From: DATDEW01 sp046590205 | GTDB lineage: Bacteria; Bacteroidota; Ignavibacteria; Palsa-1295 | Length of the DNA stretch: 33,883 nucleotides | NCBI GenBank assembly: GCA_046590205.1 | Contig: JBKJTT010000033.1 | Span: forward strand, 1 to 33,883 | Direction of reading: 5' to 3' | Part shown: positions 1 to 7,916 of the stretch, piece by piece | Position numbering within the stretch: position 1 is the stretch's first letter | Layout of the letters: each line of letters begins with the position of its first letter | Position numbers and translations under genes: made by a program | The notes under the pieces: generated by a model | Databases searched by the model: none | Told to the model about the DNA's origin: nothing | The model's input: only the letters and a program-made list of their open reading frames with translations

Positions 1-5
1 TGACG

Positions 6-13
6 TATATTTG
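6..13 (+). promoter_or_regulatory. Bacteroidota-type -7 box (TATATTTG)
   Basis: TATATTTG matches the Bacteroidota sigma-factor -7 consensus TAnnTTTG exactly. It lies 27 bases before the ATG at 41, a sensible distance for a short leader. The matching -33 element would fall outside the window, so only half of the promoter can be judged. Confidence 0.5.
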
Positions 14-40
14 TACGTACAACAAACTCTCCAACCGAAT

Positions 41-1012
41 ATGAAGCATCTCGTCATTATCGCAATACTGCTTTTGGCTGCCCCGCTTTTGGCGCAGACC
101 GATTCGCTTATGAAGCCGGATACTCTTTCACGCAACCCGGATTCGTTGCTTGTTGCAGAGGCGCCTCCCGTCGTTGGTGATAATATATACCCTGAGACAT
201 TCTCGATGACTCCGCAGATCGGTATCACCTATTCGACCACTGACGATGCGCCCGGCGATGAGACCACAAACCTACAATGGCTTGGAAAACTCAATGCACG
301 TTATAGTTATGAGGGCGAACCGACACAGTTCCTCGCGACGCTTTTTGCGCAGTTTGGGCAGTTCGTTGCTGAAAATAGTTTTCCCGAGAAGACGGCAGAT
401 AATTTGATGCTTACTGTTGTACCGTCACTTACGCTATCCCATCAACTTGGCTTGCGGCTTTTCCTTGAGGTAACCGGTGAGACACAGTTCGCAAAAGGTA
501 TCGTAGATGATACGGTTGAATCCAAATTTCTTGATCCGCTTTTTCTCTATGAAACAGTATTCGTCGGGCATAAAACCAGTACTCAAAGTGATGACGGTAC
601 TAAGGAATTCCAGTTCACTCTTGGCGCAGGGTATGCCTTCCAGCAGACCGTCACCCAAGATTTCGTCTTGCAAAGTAACCGCCAAGTTGTCTTAGGAGGA
701 GAAAATCCTTTGCAAAGCGTTCAAGATGAATTTACCCTTGAGAATGGCTACTCCGGCATCCTCGATCTTTTCTATAAAGATAATATCACCGAAGACTTGG
801 TCTTCAAAACAAGCTGGAAAACGGTCGTCTTGACCAAGGAGGGGTTTTTCGATGATTACGCAAAGTGCCGCGTCAGCAGCTTATTACAAGCAGGTTTAGC
901 GTACAGCGTTTTCAGCTTTGACTATACGAATCGTGTCGCTTACGACAACGAAATATCCAATCGCCGCCAAATGAGCCAAACGCTCGTCTTTGGACTTCGG
1001 ATAGAAATTTAA
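41..1012 (+). CDS. Outer-membrane beta-barrel protein, DUF3078-like
   Basis: I chose the ATG at 41 over an upstream in-frame TTG at 11 because it starts directly with a Sec signal peptide (MKHLVIIAILLLAAPLLAQ, cleavage near residue 19). The mature part is a Thr/Ser-rich linker followed by alternating amphipathic strands with many aromatic residues, ending in FGLRIEI, as expected for an outer-membrane barrel of 323 aa. It resembles the DUF3078-type protein at 3527-4372: both have an S-x-F-hydrophobic-DPL segment mid-protein and a closing strand pattern F-x-L/I-G-hydrophobic. The function of this family is not known to me. The gene sits alone ahead of ssb, 78 bases away, with its own -7 box. 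Location in the outer membrane is fairly secure; the family name is less so. Confidence 0.7.
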   Translation: MKHLVIIAILLLAAPLLAQTDSLMKPDTLSRNPDSLLVAEAPPVVGDNIYPETFSMTPQIGITYSTTDDAPGDETTNLQWLGKLNARYSYEGEPTQFLATLFAQFGQFVAENSFPEKTADNLMLTVVPSLTLSHQLGLRLFLEVTGETQFAKGIVDDTVESKFLDPLFLYETVFVGHKTSTQSDDGTKEFQFTLGAGYAFQQTVTQDFVLQSNRQVVLGGENPLQSVQDEFTLENGYSGILDLFYKDNITEDLVFKTSWKTVVLTKEGFFDDYAKCRVSSLLQAGLAYSVFSFDYTNRVAYDNEISNRRQMSQTLVFGLRIEI

Positions 1013-1090
1013 GGTCCTATTTTCCCTGAATTAAATCCTGCACAAAAACCGTTATTACCAGAGCATTACACATTTCTTACTATAGGATAC

Positions 1091-1561
1091 ATGGCAGGAC
1101 GCGGATTAAATAAAGCTACTTTGATAGGACATGCCGGCAAAGATGCCGAGCTAAGTTATACAGCTAACGGCAAAGCCGTAGCAAAATTTTCACTCGCTAC
1201 AAGCGATTCCTATAAAGCTCAAGATGGAAACATCGTAGAAAAGACAACATGGCATAACATTGTTGCATGGGAACGCCTTGCTGAAATATGTGGCAACTAT
1301 GTCAAGAAAGGCAAACAAGTTTACATTGAAGGAAAAATCGAAAACCGTTCTTACGACGATAAAGACGGTGTTAAGAAGTATATTTCCGAGATTGTCGCGA
1401 ACCAACTTATCCTCCTCGGCGGCGGCGAACGTGGCGGAGCCGGAGAGAATGGCAGCGGCGGAAGTTATCAGCAGTCCTCCGGTGGTACGGGGCCATCATC
1501 ACAAGGGCATCCGGTTGAGTCGTTCGATCAGAACGTACCCGATTCAGACCTCCCATTTTAA
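1091..1561 (+). CDS. ssb: Single-stranded DNA-binding protein SSB
   Basis: This protein binds single-stranded DNA in replication, recombination and repair. Residues 1-107 form the OB fold, with the family landmarks N-K-A-x-L-I-G (7-13), the Trp-containing W-H-N-I-V-A-W (54-60) and the G-K-Q-V-Y-I-E-G-K-I segment (93-102). A Gly/Ser/Gln-rich linker follows, and the protein ends in the acidic tail DSDLPF, the conserved tip that docks partner proteins. At 156 aa it is a normal bacterial SSB length and looks intact. The ATG at 1091 is the only sensible start. It is followed after 9 bases by the MCE-domain gene, so the two may share a transcript, although no functional link is known. Confidence 0.96.
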   Translation: MAGRGLNKATLIGHAGKDAELSYTANGKAVAKFSLATSDSYKAQDGNIVEKTTWHNIVAWERLAEICGNYVKKGKQVYIEGKIENRSYDDKDGVKKYISEIVANQLILLGGGERGGAGENGSGGSYQQSSGGTGPSSQGHPVESFDQNVPDSDLPF

Positions 1562-1570
1562 AAACATATT

Positions 1571-2536
1571 TTGAACGAAAGCGTAAGAACCAATATCAAA
1601 GTAGGAATTACAGTGCTCTTAGGCATTGTGATTCTTGTATTTGGCGTCATGTGGGCAAAGGGAGTTTACTTCGGCGCAAAGCCTGAAACCCTTACGATCC
1701 GCTTCCCGAATGCTGGAGGCGCCGAGCGCGGCGACCCAGTCTATATTCGTGGTATCAAACGCGGACTTATCAGCGAAGTTGATGTCAATGAGCGGGGTGA
1801 GGTCATCATGGAATTGCAGCTTGATGTGAAGATACCTCTTCGCCGTGATGCAAGTGCCTCGATCATGATGCTCGAACTCATGGGCGGAAAAAAGGTAGAG
1901 ATACTTCCGGGAGTTTCGCAAACTGCATTTAATAGTTCAACAGATACGATAGAAGGCACATCCGCCGGTGATCTTTCCACGCTTGTTGCACTTGTGAATT
2001 CTATGTCGGAGAGTCTTCGCTCCATCGTTGGTAAAGCTGATACTCTCTTCACTTCGATCAATGATGTGATCGGTGACCCGAAGGTTCGTGCTGATATCAA
2101 AGGTGCGATCGCCGAGGCACGGATTGCGCTCAAAGATGTGAGTATCACCCTTCATGATGTCCGCACACTTATTGCCGAGAACCGTACGTCACTCAAGAAT
2201 ACGATCGCAGAGTTGGAAAAGCTTTCGACGAACATGAATGCTGCGGTCAATGATCTTGCACCAGCAGCAAAAGGAGCAATTACCGATACAAGGGCTTTCA
2301 TTGCTCAAGCATCAGCTACATTAGAAAAAGCGGATAGAGCATTAAGCGAGATCGATAAGATGCTTGTTGATTCTCGTACGAATAAATCTCTTCTCTACCG
2401 GATCACAAGTGATAAAGAATTTGGCGAGCGTATTGATTCAACACTTATCAATGCGCAAAAGCTTATTAAAGAAATACGAATGCAGGGGTTGAACGCCAAC
2501 ATTCGTTTCTTCCAAGGCGCTGACCCGCTCCCATAA
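1571..2536 (+). CDS. MlaD/MCE-domain lipid transport protein (TTG start)
   Basis: MCE proteins are the substrate-binding parts of ABC systems that move phospholipids between inner and outer membranes. One N-terminal membrane anchor (about 9-30) is followed by an MCE/MlaD domain (about 37-115), with R-G-D-P-V-Y-I-R-G and the L-M-G-G-K-K-V-E-I-L-P-G stretch that is typical of the family. Residues 130-300 are a long helical, probably coiled-coil region that could form a periplasmic bridge. At 321 aa it fits the single-MCE type. The start is TTG at 1571; no in-frame ATG lies before the anchor. The usual MlaE permease and MlaF ATPase are not next to it: ssb lies upstream and an SDR gene 8 bases downstream. 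It must therefore work with components encoded elsewhere, if at all. Confidence 0.88.
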   Translation: MNESVRTNIKVGITVLLGIVILVFGVMWAKGVYFGAKPETLTIRFPNAGGAERGDPVYIRGIKRGLISEVDVNERGEVIMELQLDVKIPLRRDASASIMMLELMGGKKVEILPGVSQTAFNSSTDTIEGTSAGDLSTLVALVNSMSESLRSIVGKADTLFTSINDVIGDPKVRADIKGAIAEARIALKDVSITLHDVRTLIAENRTSLKNTIAELEKLSTNMNAAVNDLAPAAKGAITDTRAFIAQASATLEKADRALSEIDKMLVDSRTNKSLLYRITSDKEFGERIDSTLINAQKLIKEIRMQGLNANIRFFQGADPLP

Positions 2537-2544
2537 CCGTTTCT

Positions 2545-3525
2545 ATGAATATACTCATCACCGGAGCAACAGGTTTTGTCGGTTCACATGTAGCAGAGCG
2601 GCTCGTTGCCGATGGACACAAGGTCAGAGCATTAGTACGAGGCACCTCCGACCTCAAATGGCTTCGCGGACTTGAGATCGAAACGGTCAAAGGCAATATG
2701 CTCGATACTGCCTCGCTCAAAGATGCAATGGAAGGGATCGAAGCCATTGTTCATATTGCGGGGGTAACGGCATCAAATACCAAGCAAGGTTTTATTGATG
2801 GAAACATCAACGCAACGAAAGGACTTCTTGAAGCAGCGAAACTCTATGCTCCGAACTTACTAAGATTCGTCCACATCTCTAGCCAGACAGCCGGTGGACC
2901 TTCACCTGAAGGTTTTATCCGCACTGAAGATACTCCGTCAACACCGTTTACAACCTACGGTAAAACGAAGTTAGCTTCTGAAGAAGCTGTTATGGAATAC
3001 TTTGATGTATTTCCGGGTGTGATACTTCGACTGCCTGTTATCTATGGTCCTCGTGATAGCGCAGTCCATACGTTCTTTCAAACGGTCGCGAAAGGTATTA
3101 AACCGCTTATTGGCTTTACAGATAAGTATGTAAATCTTTTGCACGTAAAAGATATTACGGAGTCCATCTCGCTTGCGCTAACAAAAGATGCCGCGAAGAA
3201 CCGACTCTATCATATCGGCAGCGTTGAGCACAAGAACTGGCGCGAGCTATCGGATATAGCAGCCCGTATCATGGGCAAGCGTGGTTTGTTCGTGAAAATA
3301 CCTCACTCTGTAGTAATGGTTATCGCGGGGCTTGCAGAGATCGCCTCCAAGTTTAAGAAAAAACCAAGCGTACTCAACTGGGAAAAACGCAACGACATCA
3401 CCGAGTCCCGATGGATGATGGATACAAGCCGCGCGACAAACGAGTTAGGATTTATCCCAAAAGTATCGGTCGAGGATGGCTTCCGCGATACAATAGAGTG
3501 GTATAAAAAAGAAGGTTGGCTCTAA
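2545..3525 (+). CDS. NAD(P)-dependent epimerase/dehydratase (extended SDR)
   Basis: This is an oxidoreductase or epimerase of the extended short-chain dehydrogenase family, cytoplasmic, 326 aa. The Rossmann nucleotide-binding motif G-A-T-G-F-V-G-S is at 7-14, D54 is in the position that often contacts the adenine, and the active-site set is S112/S113 with Y138-G-K-T-K142 (YxxxK). The sequence feel (L-V-R-G-x-S-D-x-x-W-L and the I-H-I-A-G-V-T segment) is closest to dihydroflavonol-4-reductase-like bacterial SDRs that act on nucleotide sugars, sterols or hopanoid-like lipids. The substrate cannot be read from sequence. It follows the MCE gene by 8 bases and probably shares its transcript, which makes a role in envelope lipid metabolism possible (inference only). 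Its stop is one base from the stop of the convergent gene. Confidence 0.88.
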   Translation: MNILITGATGFVGSHVAERLVADGHKVRALVRGTSDLKWLRGLEIETVKGNMLDTASLKDAMEGIEAIVHIAGVTASNTKQGFIDGNINATKGLLEAAKLYAPNLLRFVHISSQTAGGPSPEGFIRTEDTPSTPFTTYGKTKLASEEAVMEYFDVFPGVILRLPVIYGPRDSAVHTFFQTVAKGIKPLIGFTDKYVNLLHVKDITESISLALTKDAAKNRLYHIGSVEHKNWRELSDIAARIMGKRGLFVKIPHSVVMVIAGLAEIASKFKKKPSVLNWEKRNDITESRWMMDTSRATNELGFIPKVSVEDGFRDTIEWYKKEGWL

Positions 3526-3526
3526 A

Positions 3527-4372
3527 TTACAATAGTTGGTAGCTTATCCCTATCGCAAGTCCTTCGCGAATTTGAGTACGTGAGACAACAAACTCCTCAT
3601 ATTTGATCGTTACATTCAAGAGAACACTGATAAGCTTCGTTATCTTTGCCGAAAGAATATTATCATTATAGACAACCCATTTATCAAAAGCATCGAATGG
3701 CGCGAACGTCTCAAGTTTTGAAGTAAAGAGCAGATCATCATCGAGCTTGACACTCGCTTCTGTTACCCACTCCATTCCCCCTTGTATCCTCGTTGTTTCG
3801 ATCTCTTCTGTTGCAGGGTCATCTGCCCATCGTGAATACTTGCTTGTAAATGTCTCACGCAAAGCAAGACCGATGCGCGTCTTAATTTCAGGGATTGGTA
3901 TGAACCCAACCCCTATTGCTTGACGAGCATACAACGGATCAATAAAGGATGAAATAGCAGTCTTAGTACTATCAGTATATTCAAAACCATCAGCGAATTG
4001 TGTTTTGAATGTAGCTCCGGCATAGGGATTTACGTAGGTGTTCAGCTTGTAATAGATGATAGATTCAAGATCAATGACATCATCGGTCTTGCGAAGTCCT
4101 TTACCGGCAAGACTTGCCTGACCAAATGCGAACTTGTAGTTATTCGTCCAGCTGGTCATTTCTTGTTCATTGACGGACTTCCCGATGATAGAGGCATTGT
4201 ATGCAATAGCATCATCACCGCCTGTTGCCCAATCGGAATAAGCAACTTGCGTAAAGGTTAATGAACCAACAAGACCCGTATTCCAGCCGATGACAAGTTT
4301 GGATGTATCAACTTGTGCAAACGAAGCGGAAACGAGCATGAGAAGAAGACAGAAAGTAAGTGCTTTTTTCAT
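3527..4372 (-). CDS. DUF3078-family outer-membrane protein
   Basis: A 281-aa protein with a clear signal peptide (MKKALTFCLLLMLVSASFAQ). The mature N-terminus has the DUF3078 signature, W-N-T-G-x-x-x-S-L-T-F-T-Q-V-A-Y-S-D-W followed by a GG-containing loop, and the rest is amphipathic strands ending in the closing pattern I-G-I-S-Y-Q-L-L. It is predicted to be an outer-membrane barrel of unknown cargo or function. It reads from the same direction as mscL, 20 bases downstream of it, so transcription from the mscL promoter is likely. It is a probable paralogue of the protein at 41-1012. It converges on the SDR gene with one base between the stop codons and no visible terminator. Confidence 0.8.
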   Translation of the reverse strand: MKKALTFCLLLMLVSASFAQVDTSKLVIGWNTGLVGSLTFTQVAYSDWATGGDDAIAYNASIIGKSVNEQEMTSWTNNYKFAFGQASLAGKGLRKTDDVIDLESIIYYKLNTYVNPYAGATFKTQFADGFEYTDSTKTAISSFIDPLYARQAIGVGFIPIPEIKTRIGLALRETFTSKYSRWADDPATEEIETTRIQGGMEWVTEASVKLDDDLLFTSKLETFAPFDAFDKWVVYNDNILSAKITKLISVLLNVTIKYEEFVVSRTQIREGLAIGISYQLL

Positions 4373-4392
4373 ATGAGTAAAAAAAGTGAAAA

Positions 4393-4785
4393 CTATTGTT
4401 TTTCTTTAAGTATATCACGTATCTCAGCAAGCAGAATTTCCTGCGGTGACGCATCCGGCGTAAGATCTTTCTTCATGTGAATAGATTTCAAAAGTTTGAT
4501 GACCATGAAGATGCAGAACGCAACGATAATGAATGCAATTATAGCATTTAGAAACTCACCGTATTGCATCACTACAGCAGGTCTATCACCAACTGCATCT
4601 TTGAGCGTAATCGATAGCTTTGAAAAATCAACTCCTCCGATCATAAGTCCGATAGGAGGCATTAATACTTTCTCGACGAGTGTAGTAATGATCTTGCCGA
4701 ATGCAGCTCCGATGATAACACCGACAGCGAGGTCGATTACCGGACCACGCATCGCAAACTCTTTGAATTCTTTTAAGATAGCCAT
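4393..4785 (-). CDS. mscL: Large-conductance mechanosensitive channel MscL
   Basis: MscL is a homopentameric inner-membrane pore that opens under membrane tension and releases solutes during hypo-osmotic shock. The sequence shows the N-terminal amphipathic helix (K-E-F-K-E-F-A-M-R-G), the pore-lining TM1 (about 15-45, V-I-D-L-A-V-G-V-I-I-G-A-A-F-G-K-I), a short periplasmic loop, TM2 (about 72-98) and a charged C-terminal helix with E-I-L-L-A-E-I-R-D-I-L. At 130 aa it has the usual length and no defect is seen. An upstream TATTTTTG box (4808-4815) suggests its own promoter, which could also serve the DUF3078 gene downstream. Confidence 0.97.
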   Translation of the reverse strand: MAILKEFKEFAMRGPVIDLAVGVIIGAAFGKIITTLVEKVLMPPIGLMIGGVDFSKLSITLKDAVGDRPAVVMQYGEFLNAIIAFIIVAFCIFMVIKLLKSIHMKKDLTPDASPQEILLAEIRDILKEKQ

Positions 4786-4807
4786 ACCTGTTTTATATAA
4801 TTTTGCT

Positions 4808-4815
4808 CAAAAATA
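4808..4815 (-). promoter_or_regulatory. Putative -7 box for mscL (TATTTTTG on minus strand)
   Basis: Read on the minus strand this is TATTTTTG, an exact TAnnTTTG match, 22 bases ahead of the mscL ATG. A TTTG that could act as -33 lies 24 bases further upstream (CAAA at 4840-4843 on the plus strand). That is slightly wider than the usual 17-23 spacing, so the assignment is moderate. Confidence 0.45.
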
Positions 4816-4885
4816 CGAAAATTTATCCCCACGACTTGACAAAACAATCGGAACGAGCTATTCAAATCATTTCGTTTGAGGTCTC

Positions 4886-6340
4886 GTGAATGAACGACTT
4901 CCCATATCCGAGCCCCTTCTTTTCGCCATTGGCGCAATTGCTGACGATGCAGGCGTATCTGCCTACGTCGTAGGTGGTTATGTCCGGGATGAACTTCTTG
5001 GTCGTACCCATAAAAAGGATATTGATATTACCGTAGTTGGTGATGGTGTCATTTTTGCAAAACGGGTTGCAAAAGAACTAGACGGAGCTCACCTAAACGT
5101 CTATGAGAAGTTCCGGACTGCTGCGCTCAAGATCGGTGATGTGAAGATAGAGATCGTCGGTGCTCGCAAAGAAAGCTATCGTTCTGATTCCCGCAAACCA
5201 ATTACCGAAGAAGGCACTCTCGAAGAAGACTTGGCACGCCGTGATTTTACTGTCAATGCGTTGGCTGTATCACTTAATAAAGATTCTTTCGGCGAGATAA
5301 TTGATAAATATAACGGACTACTTGATCTTCGCTCTCGCGTCCTTCGTACTCCGCTTGACCCGATTATTACTTTCGGAGATGATCCGCTTCGTATGATGCG
5401 TGCTGCTCGCTTTGCATCGCAGCTTGAATTCATGGTAGTGCCTGAAGCGCTCGAAGCAATGAGGACAATGAATCACCGCATCAATGAACAGGTTGTCAGC
5501 CAAGAGCGTATCTCTGATGAGTTCGTCAAAATAATGGCATCACGCCGACCGAGTCTCGGCATTAATATACTTTTTGAGACGGGCATTTTAGAGTTTGTAT
5601 TTCCTGAAGTTGCAAATCTCTCCGGTGTAGACCTTGTTACCGAAGGAGTTCAGGAATACGCCCATAAAGATGTCTTCAAACATACGATGCGTGTTGTTGA
5701 CAACATGGCGGAGATGACAGATGATGTGTGGATGCGGTTCTCGGCACTTCTCCATGATGTTGCGAAACCTCGAACAAAAGCTTTCCGTGAAGGATACGGC
5801 TGGACGTTCTACGGACATGACATTGTCGGTGCACGATGGGTCGAGAAGATATTTCGTCGTATGAAATTGCCGCTCGATGCGGCGAAGTATGTTCAGAAAC
5901 TTGTTCGGCTTCACATGAGACCAATGGCTCTCGTTGATGAAGGCGTTACCGATTCTGCAGTTCGCCGAGTGCTCTTTGAGGCAGGGGAAGATATTGATGA
6001 TCTCTTGACACTCTGCCGTGCCGACATCACATCAAAGAATCCTCGCATGATGCAAAAGTATCAAGCGAACTATGATCTTGTCGAGGAGAAGATGAAGGAG
6101 GTCGAAGAAAAGGACCAGATGCGTGCCTTCCAATCACCAGTTCGTGGTGAAGAGATAATGCAGATAACGGGATTGCCGCCATCGAAGACAATTGGTCGCT
6201 TGAAAGATGCAATTGAGGACGCAATCATTGAGGGCATCATACCAAATGATTATGAAGCCGCAAAAAAATATCTATTAGATATAAAAGATACTGTTATTAA
6301 TGAGAACCCACCAACCGAACGGGAGAAAGCAAGAGTGTAA
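4886..6340 (+). CDS. cca: CCA tRNA nucleotidyltransferase / poly(A) polymerase family with HD domain (GTG start)
   Basis: This enzyme adds or repairs the 3'-CCA end of tRNAs. The class II nucleotidyltransferase head shows V-V-G-G-Y-V-R-D (28-35) and the metal-binding D-I-D at 45-47, then the R-R-D-F-T-V-N-A-L motif and the D-P-L-R-M-M-R-A-A-R-F motif of the RNA-binding region. A C-terminal HD phosphohydrolase-like domain follows, with H-T at the first metal site and L-L-H-D-V-A-K-P, as in many bacterial CCA enzymes. Length is 484 aa. GTG at 4886 is the only usable start because an in-frame TGA lies at 4877-4879. Bacteroidota usually carry one such enzyme, so full CCA-adding activity is likelier than tailing. 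A REP-like palindrome follows the stop. Confidence 0.92.
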   Translation: MNERLPISEPLLFAIGAIADDAGVSAYVVGGYVRDELLGRTHKKDIDITVVGDGVIFAKRVAKELDGAHLNVYEKFRTAALKIGDVKIEIVGARKESYRSDSRKPITEEGTLEEDLARRDFTVNALAVSLNKDSFGEIIDKYNGLLDLRSRVLRTPLDPIITFGDDPLRMMRAARFASQLEFMVVPEALEAMRTMNHRINEQVVSQERISDEFVKIMASRRPSLGINILFETGILEFVFPEVANLSGVDLVTEGVQEYAHKDVFKHTMRVVDNMAEMTDDVWMRFSALLHDVAKPRTKAFREGYGWTFYGHDIVGARWVEKIFRRMKLPLDAAKYVQKLVRLHMRPMALVDEGVTDSAVRRVLFEAGEDIDDLLTLCRADITSKNPRMMQKYQANYDLVEEKMKEVEEKDQMRAFQSPVRGEEIMQITGLPPSKTIGRLKDAIEDAIIEGIIPNDYEAAKKYLLDIKDTVINENPPTEREKARV

Positions 6341-6346
6341 GCCTTA

Positions 6347-6369
6347 GGGCACATGGATTGTGCCCCTAC
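6347..6369 (-). repeat. REP-like palindrome with GTAG head (copy 1)
   Basis: Seven-base arms (6347-6353 GGGCACA and 6359-6365 TGTGCCC) enclose a five-base loop, and CTAC follows directly at 6366-6369. On the minus strand it therefore reads GTAG plus a hairpin, the layout of REP elements recognised by RAYT transposases. It lies between the convergent cca and peroxiredoxin-like genes. Neither strand shows a U-run after the stem, so it is not a textbook terminator, though it could still block readthrough. Confidence 0.55.
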
Positions 6370-6379
6370 CAAATCAAAA

Positions 6380-6976
6380 TTAATATTTCACAGAACAGCC
6401 GTATGGCTTCGTGGTTGATGTTGCGACTGACTTACTTGTCAACAGCTCATCAAGAGCCACAGACACATAGTTGATCTTTGCATTCTCACCACCATTAACA
6501 GAGCGGTCATCATCGATCGCCCCGTTGTAGGCAAGTGTACCATCAGCAGCTATAATATAGATGTGAGGTGTTGTCTTCGCTGCGTAGGTTTGCCCTACGC
6601 TTCCATCGGTATCAAGAAGGTTTGCTGATGCAGATGACTTCCACTGGGCAAACGTCTTTTGAAATTCTTCTGCCGACCGTGCATCTTTATGCTCTGCATT
6701 AGTCGAGTTGATCGTTAGCCATACAACTCCCTTTGCTGTATATTTTGCTTGAACTGCAGGCATGTTACCATTGGCATAGTGCCCGACAACAAATGGGCAG
6801 CCGGGATTCGTCCATTCGAGAACAACTGTCTTGCCCTTGAGATCGGAAAGCTTTACAGTTTTGCCGGTAATGTTCTTCAACGAGAAGTCAGGCGCGGCAT
6901 CGCCGACACTGACGGGGTTTGCAGAAACTGTCATAAAGGGTAATAGAAGTAAAAATGCAATAAAGAGGTTTTTCAT
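6380..6976 (-). CDS. Secreted peroxiredoxin-like / thioredoxin-fold protein (PRX_like1 type)
   Basis: A 198-aa exported AhpC/TSA-fold protein. I chose the ATG at 6976 because it opens a signal peptide (MKNLFIAFLLLLPFMTVSA) that the longer frame would bury behind ten residues. After it come the redoxin hallmarks G-D-A-A-P-D-F-S-L (25-33), T-N-P-G-C60-P-F (instead of a thioredoxin CxxC) and T-T-P-H-I-Y-I-I, the conserved cis-Pro region. The C-terminus ends G-C194-S-V-K-Y, a conserved ending in this subfamily, so C60 and C194 are candidate peroxidatic and resolving cysteines. The likely role is thiol-based redox chemistry in the periplasm. It lies 56 bases downstream of a DsbD alpha-domain gene, which could be its electron partner (inference). 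Confidence 0.82.
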   Translation of the reverse strand: MKNLFIAFLLLLPFMTVSANPVSVGDAAPDFSLKNITGKTVKLSDLKGKTVVLEWTNPGCPFVVGHYANGNMPAVQAKYTAKGVVWLTINSTNAEHKDARSAEEFQKTFAQWKSSASANLLDTDGSVGQTYAAKTTPHIYIIAADGTLAYNGAIDDDRSVNGGENAKINYVSVALDELLTSKSVATSTTKPYGCSVKY

Positions 6977-7032
6977 ACGTTTCGACCGTTTAAAATTGGA
7001 TAACACAGAATGAGAATAACGATGTCAAGTGC

Positions 7033-7836
7033 TTATTGTTTCACAGGTATTGTTATTGCGTATCCTTGAGTCTCGATCTTCGCAACGCCGCGAATAGCTG
7101 TAAATGCAGCATCCTTTTCACTTTTGTCAAGTGAAAGCTCAAAACCTGTATCAGTGAGTTTTAATCCGGTAAGGTTCAAGACAAATCCGGGCACATCTTC
7201 GGGATAGAACTCCGTAACAGTACCGGGTGCTACGCCAATAAACTCAACTTTTACGTTGTAACCGTTCTTTGTAGGGGTTGCGACAGCGTTAGTATTTTCA
7301 AGATTAAAACCAGCTCCCGGCTGTGGCATACGAGCCGTCCAGCGGTCAATGAGTTTTTTTCCTTCGGCAGCTTGGTCGCCGGATATTTGGCCTCCGTCAA
7401 AGTCAAGTGTAGCAGAACCGGGTAAACAAATATGTTTACAGACAAGCCATGAAGTTTTCAGCTTGAACTTGGGCATCATTCCGATAGCATTTTCCGGAGA
7501 CTTTACTCGCAGTAGAAGCACAACAGAATCATCATATCCATAACTGACTGACCCATCACCAACAAATCGTTTCGGTGTCGGGAATTGAACCTCCTTGACA
7601 ACATACCCCGAGCTATCATCTATCTCTGCCTCGAAGGGCAGACCGGAATCACCAGGGTTCTTCCAGTAAGTATGCCATCCATCAGCGACACGAAGTTTTA
7701 CCGCTATGATGAAGGTCTTCGCAAAGGAACGTGTACCGCATACGATAGAGGCATTCACAAGCTGCTTGTCTTCGTGCATCTGTGCTGCCGATGTCCCTGC
7801 CATAAGTATCAGAAGTAATGTAAGTATCTTTTTCAC
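7033..7836 (-). CDS. Periplasmic DsbD alpha-domain (DsbD_N / ScsB-type) protein, GTG start
   Basis: A 267-aa protein consisting of a signal peptide and a beta-rich domain like the N-terminal alpha domain of DsbD/ScsB. Landmarks are W-H-T-Y-W-K-N-P-G-D-S-G (the aromatic W-H-x-Y-W-x-N-P-G-D signature) and W-L-V-C-K-H-I-C-L-P-G with the CxxxC pair. In DsbD this domain passes electrons from the membrane part to periplasmic partners. Here the eight-TM and thioredoxin-like parts are absent, so it must work alone or with a separate CcdA-like protein. The start is GTG at 7836, which gives MKKILTLLLILMAGTSAAQ. A longer frame to 7962 has no signal peptide at its front and would overlap the divergent Rieske gene. 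The peroxiredoxin-like gene follows. Confidence 0.82.
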   Translation of the reverse strand: MKKILTLLLILMAGTSAAQMHEDKQLVNASIVCGTRSFAKTFIIAVKLRVADGWHTYWKNPGDSGLPFEAEIDDSSGYVVKEVQFPTPKRFVGDGSVSYGYDDSVVLLLRVKSPENAIGMMPKFKLKTSWLVCKHICLPGSATLDFDGGQISGDQAAEGKKLIDRWTARMPQPGAGFNLENTNAVATPTKNGYNVKVEFIGVAPGTVTEFYPEDVPGFVLNLTGLKLTDTGFELSLDKSEKDAAFTAIRGVAKIETQGYAITIPVKQ

Positions 7837-7869
7837 GAATAAGCTAACAGAAGATATTTCGGAAAGAAT

Positions 7870-7898
7870 CTTTGCGAACTTTGCGTTCTTTCTTTGCA
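7870..7898 (+). repeat. Triplet of CTTTGCR units in divergent promoter region
   Basis: CTTTGCG occurs at 7870-7876 and 7879-7885, and CTTTGCA at 7892-7898, all in the 80-base gap between the divergent DsbD-like and Rieske genes. A similar triple (CCTTCGTG, CCTTCGTG, CCTTTGTG at 24214-24240) precedes the M1 peptidase gene. The role is unknown; the units could be an operator or a small interspersed repeat. Confidence 0.35.
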
Positions 7899-7916
7899 CG
7901 AAATTCTTATTTCTTA

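Noticed and set aside
1741..2148. 135-codon minus-strand frame within the MCE gene
   Set aside because: Ser/Arg-rich antisense product with no family feature; the plus-strand frame is a clear MCE protein.
6347..6365. Classical rho-independent terminator of cca
   Set aside because: The stem lacks a following U-run on either strand and carries the GTAG head, so a REP-like element explains it better.
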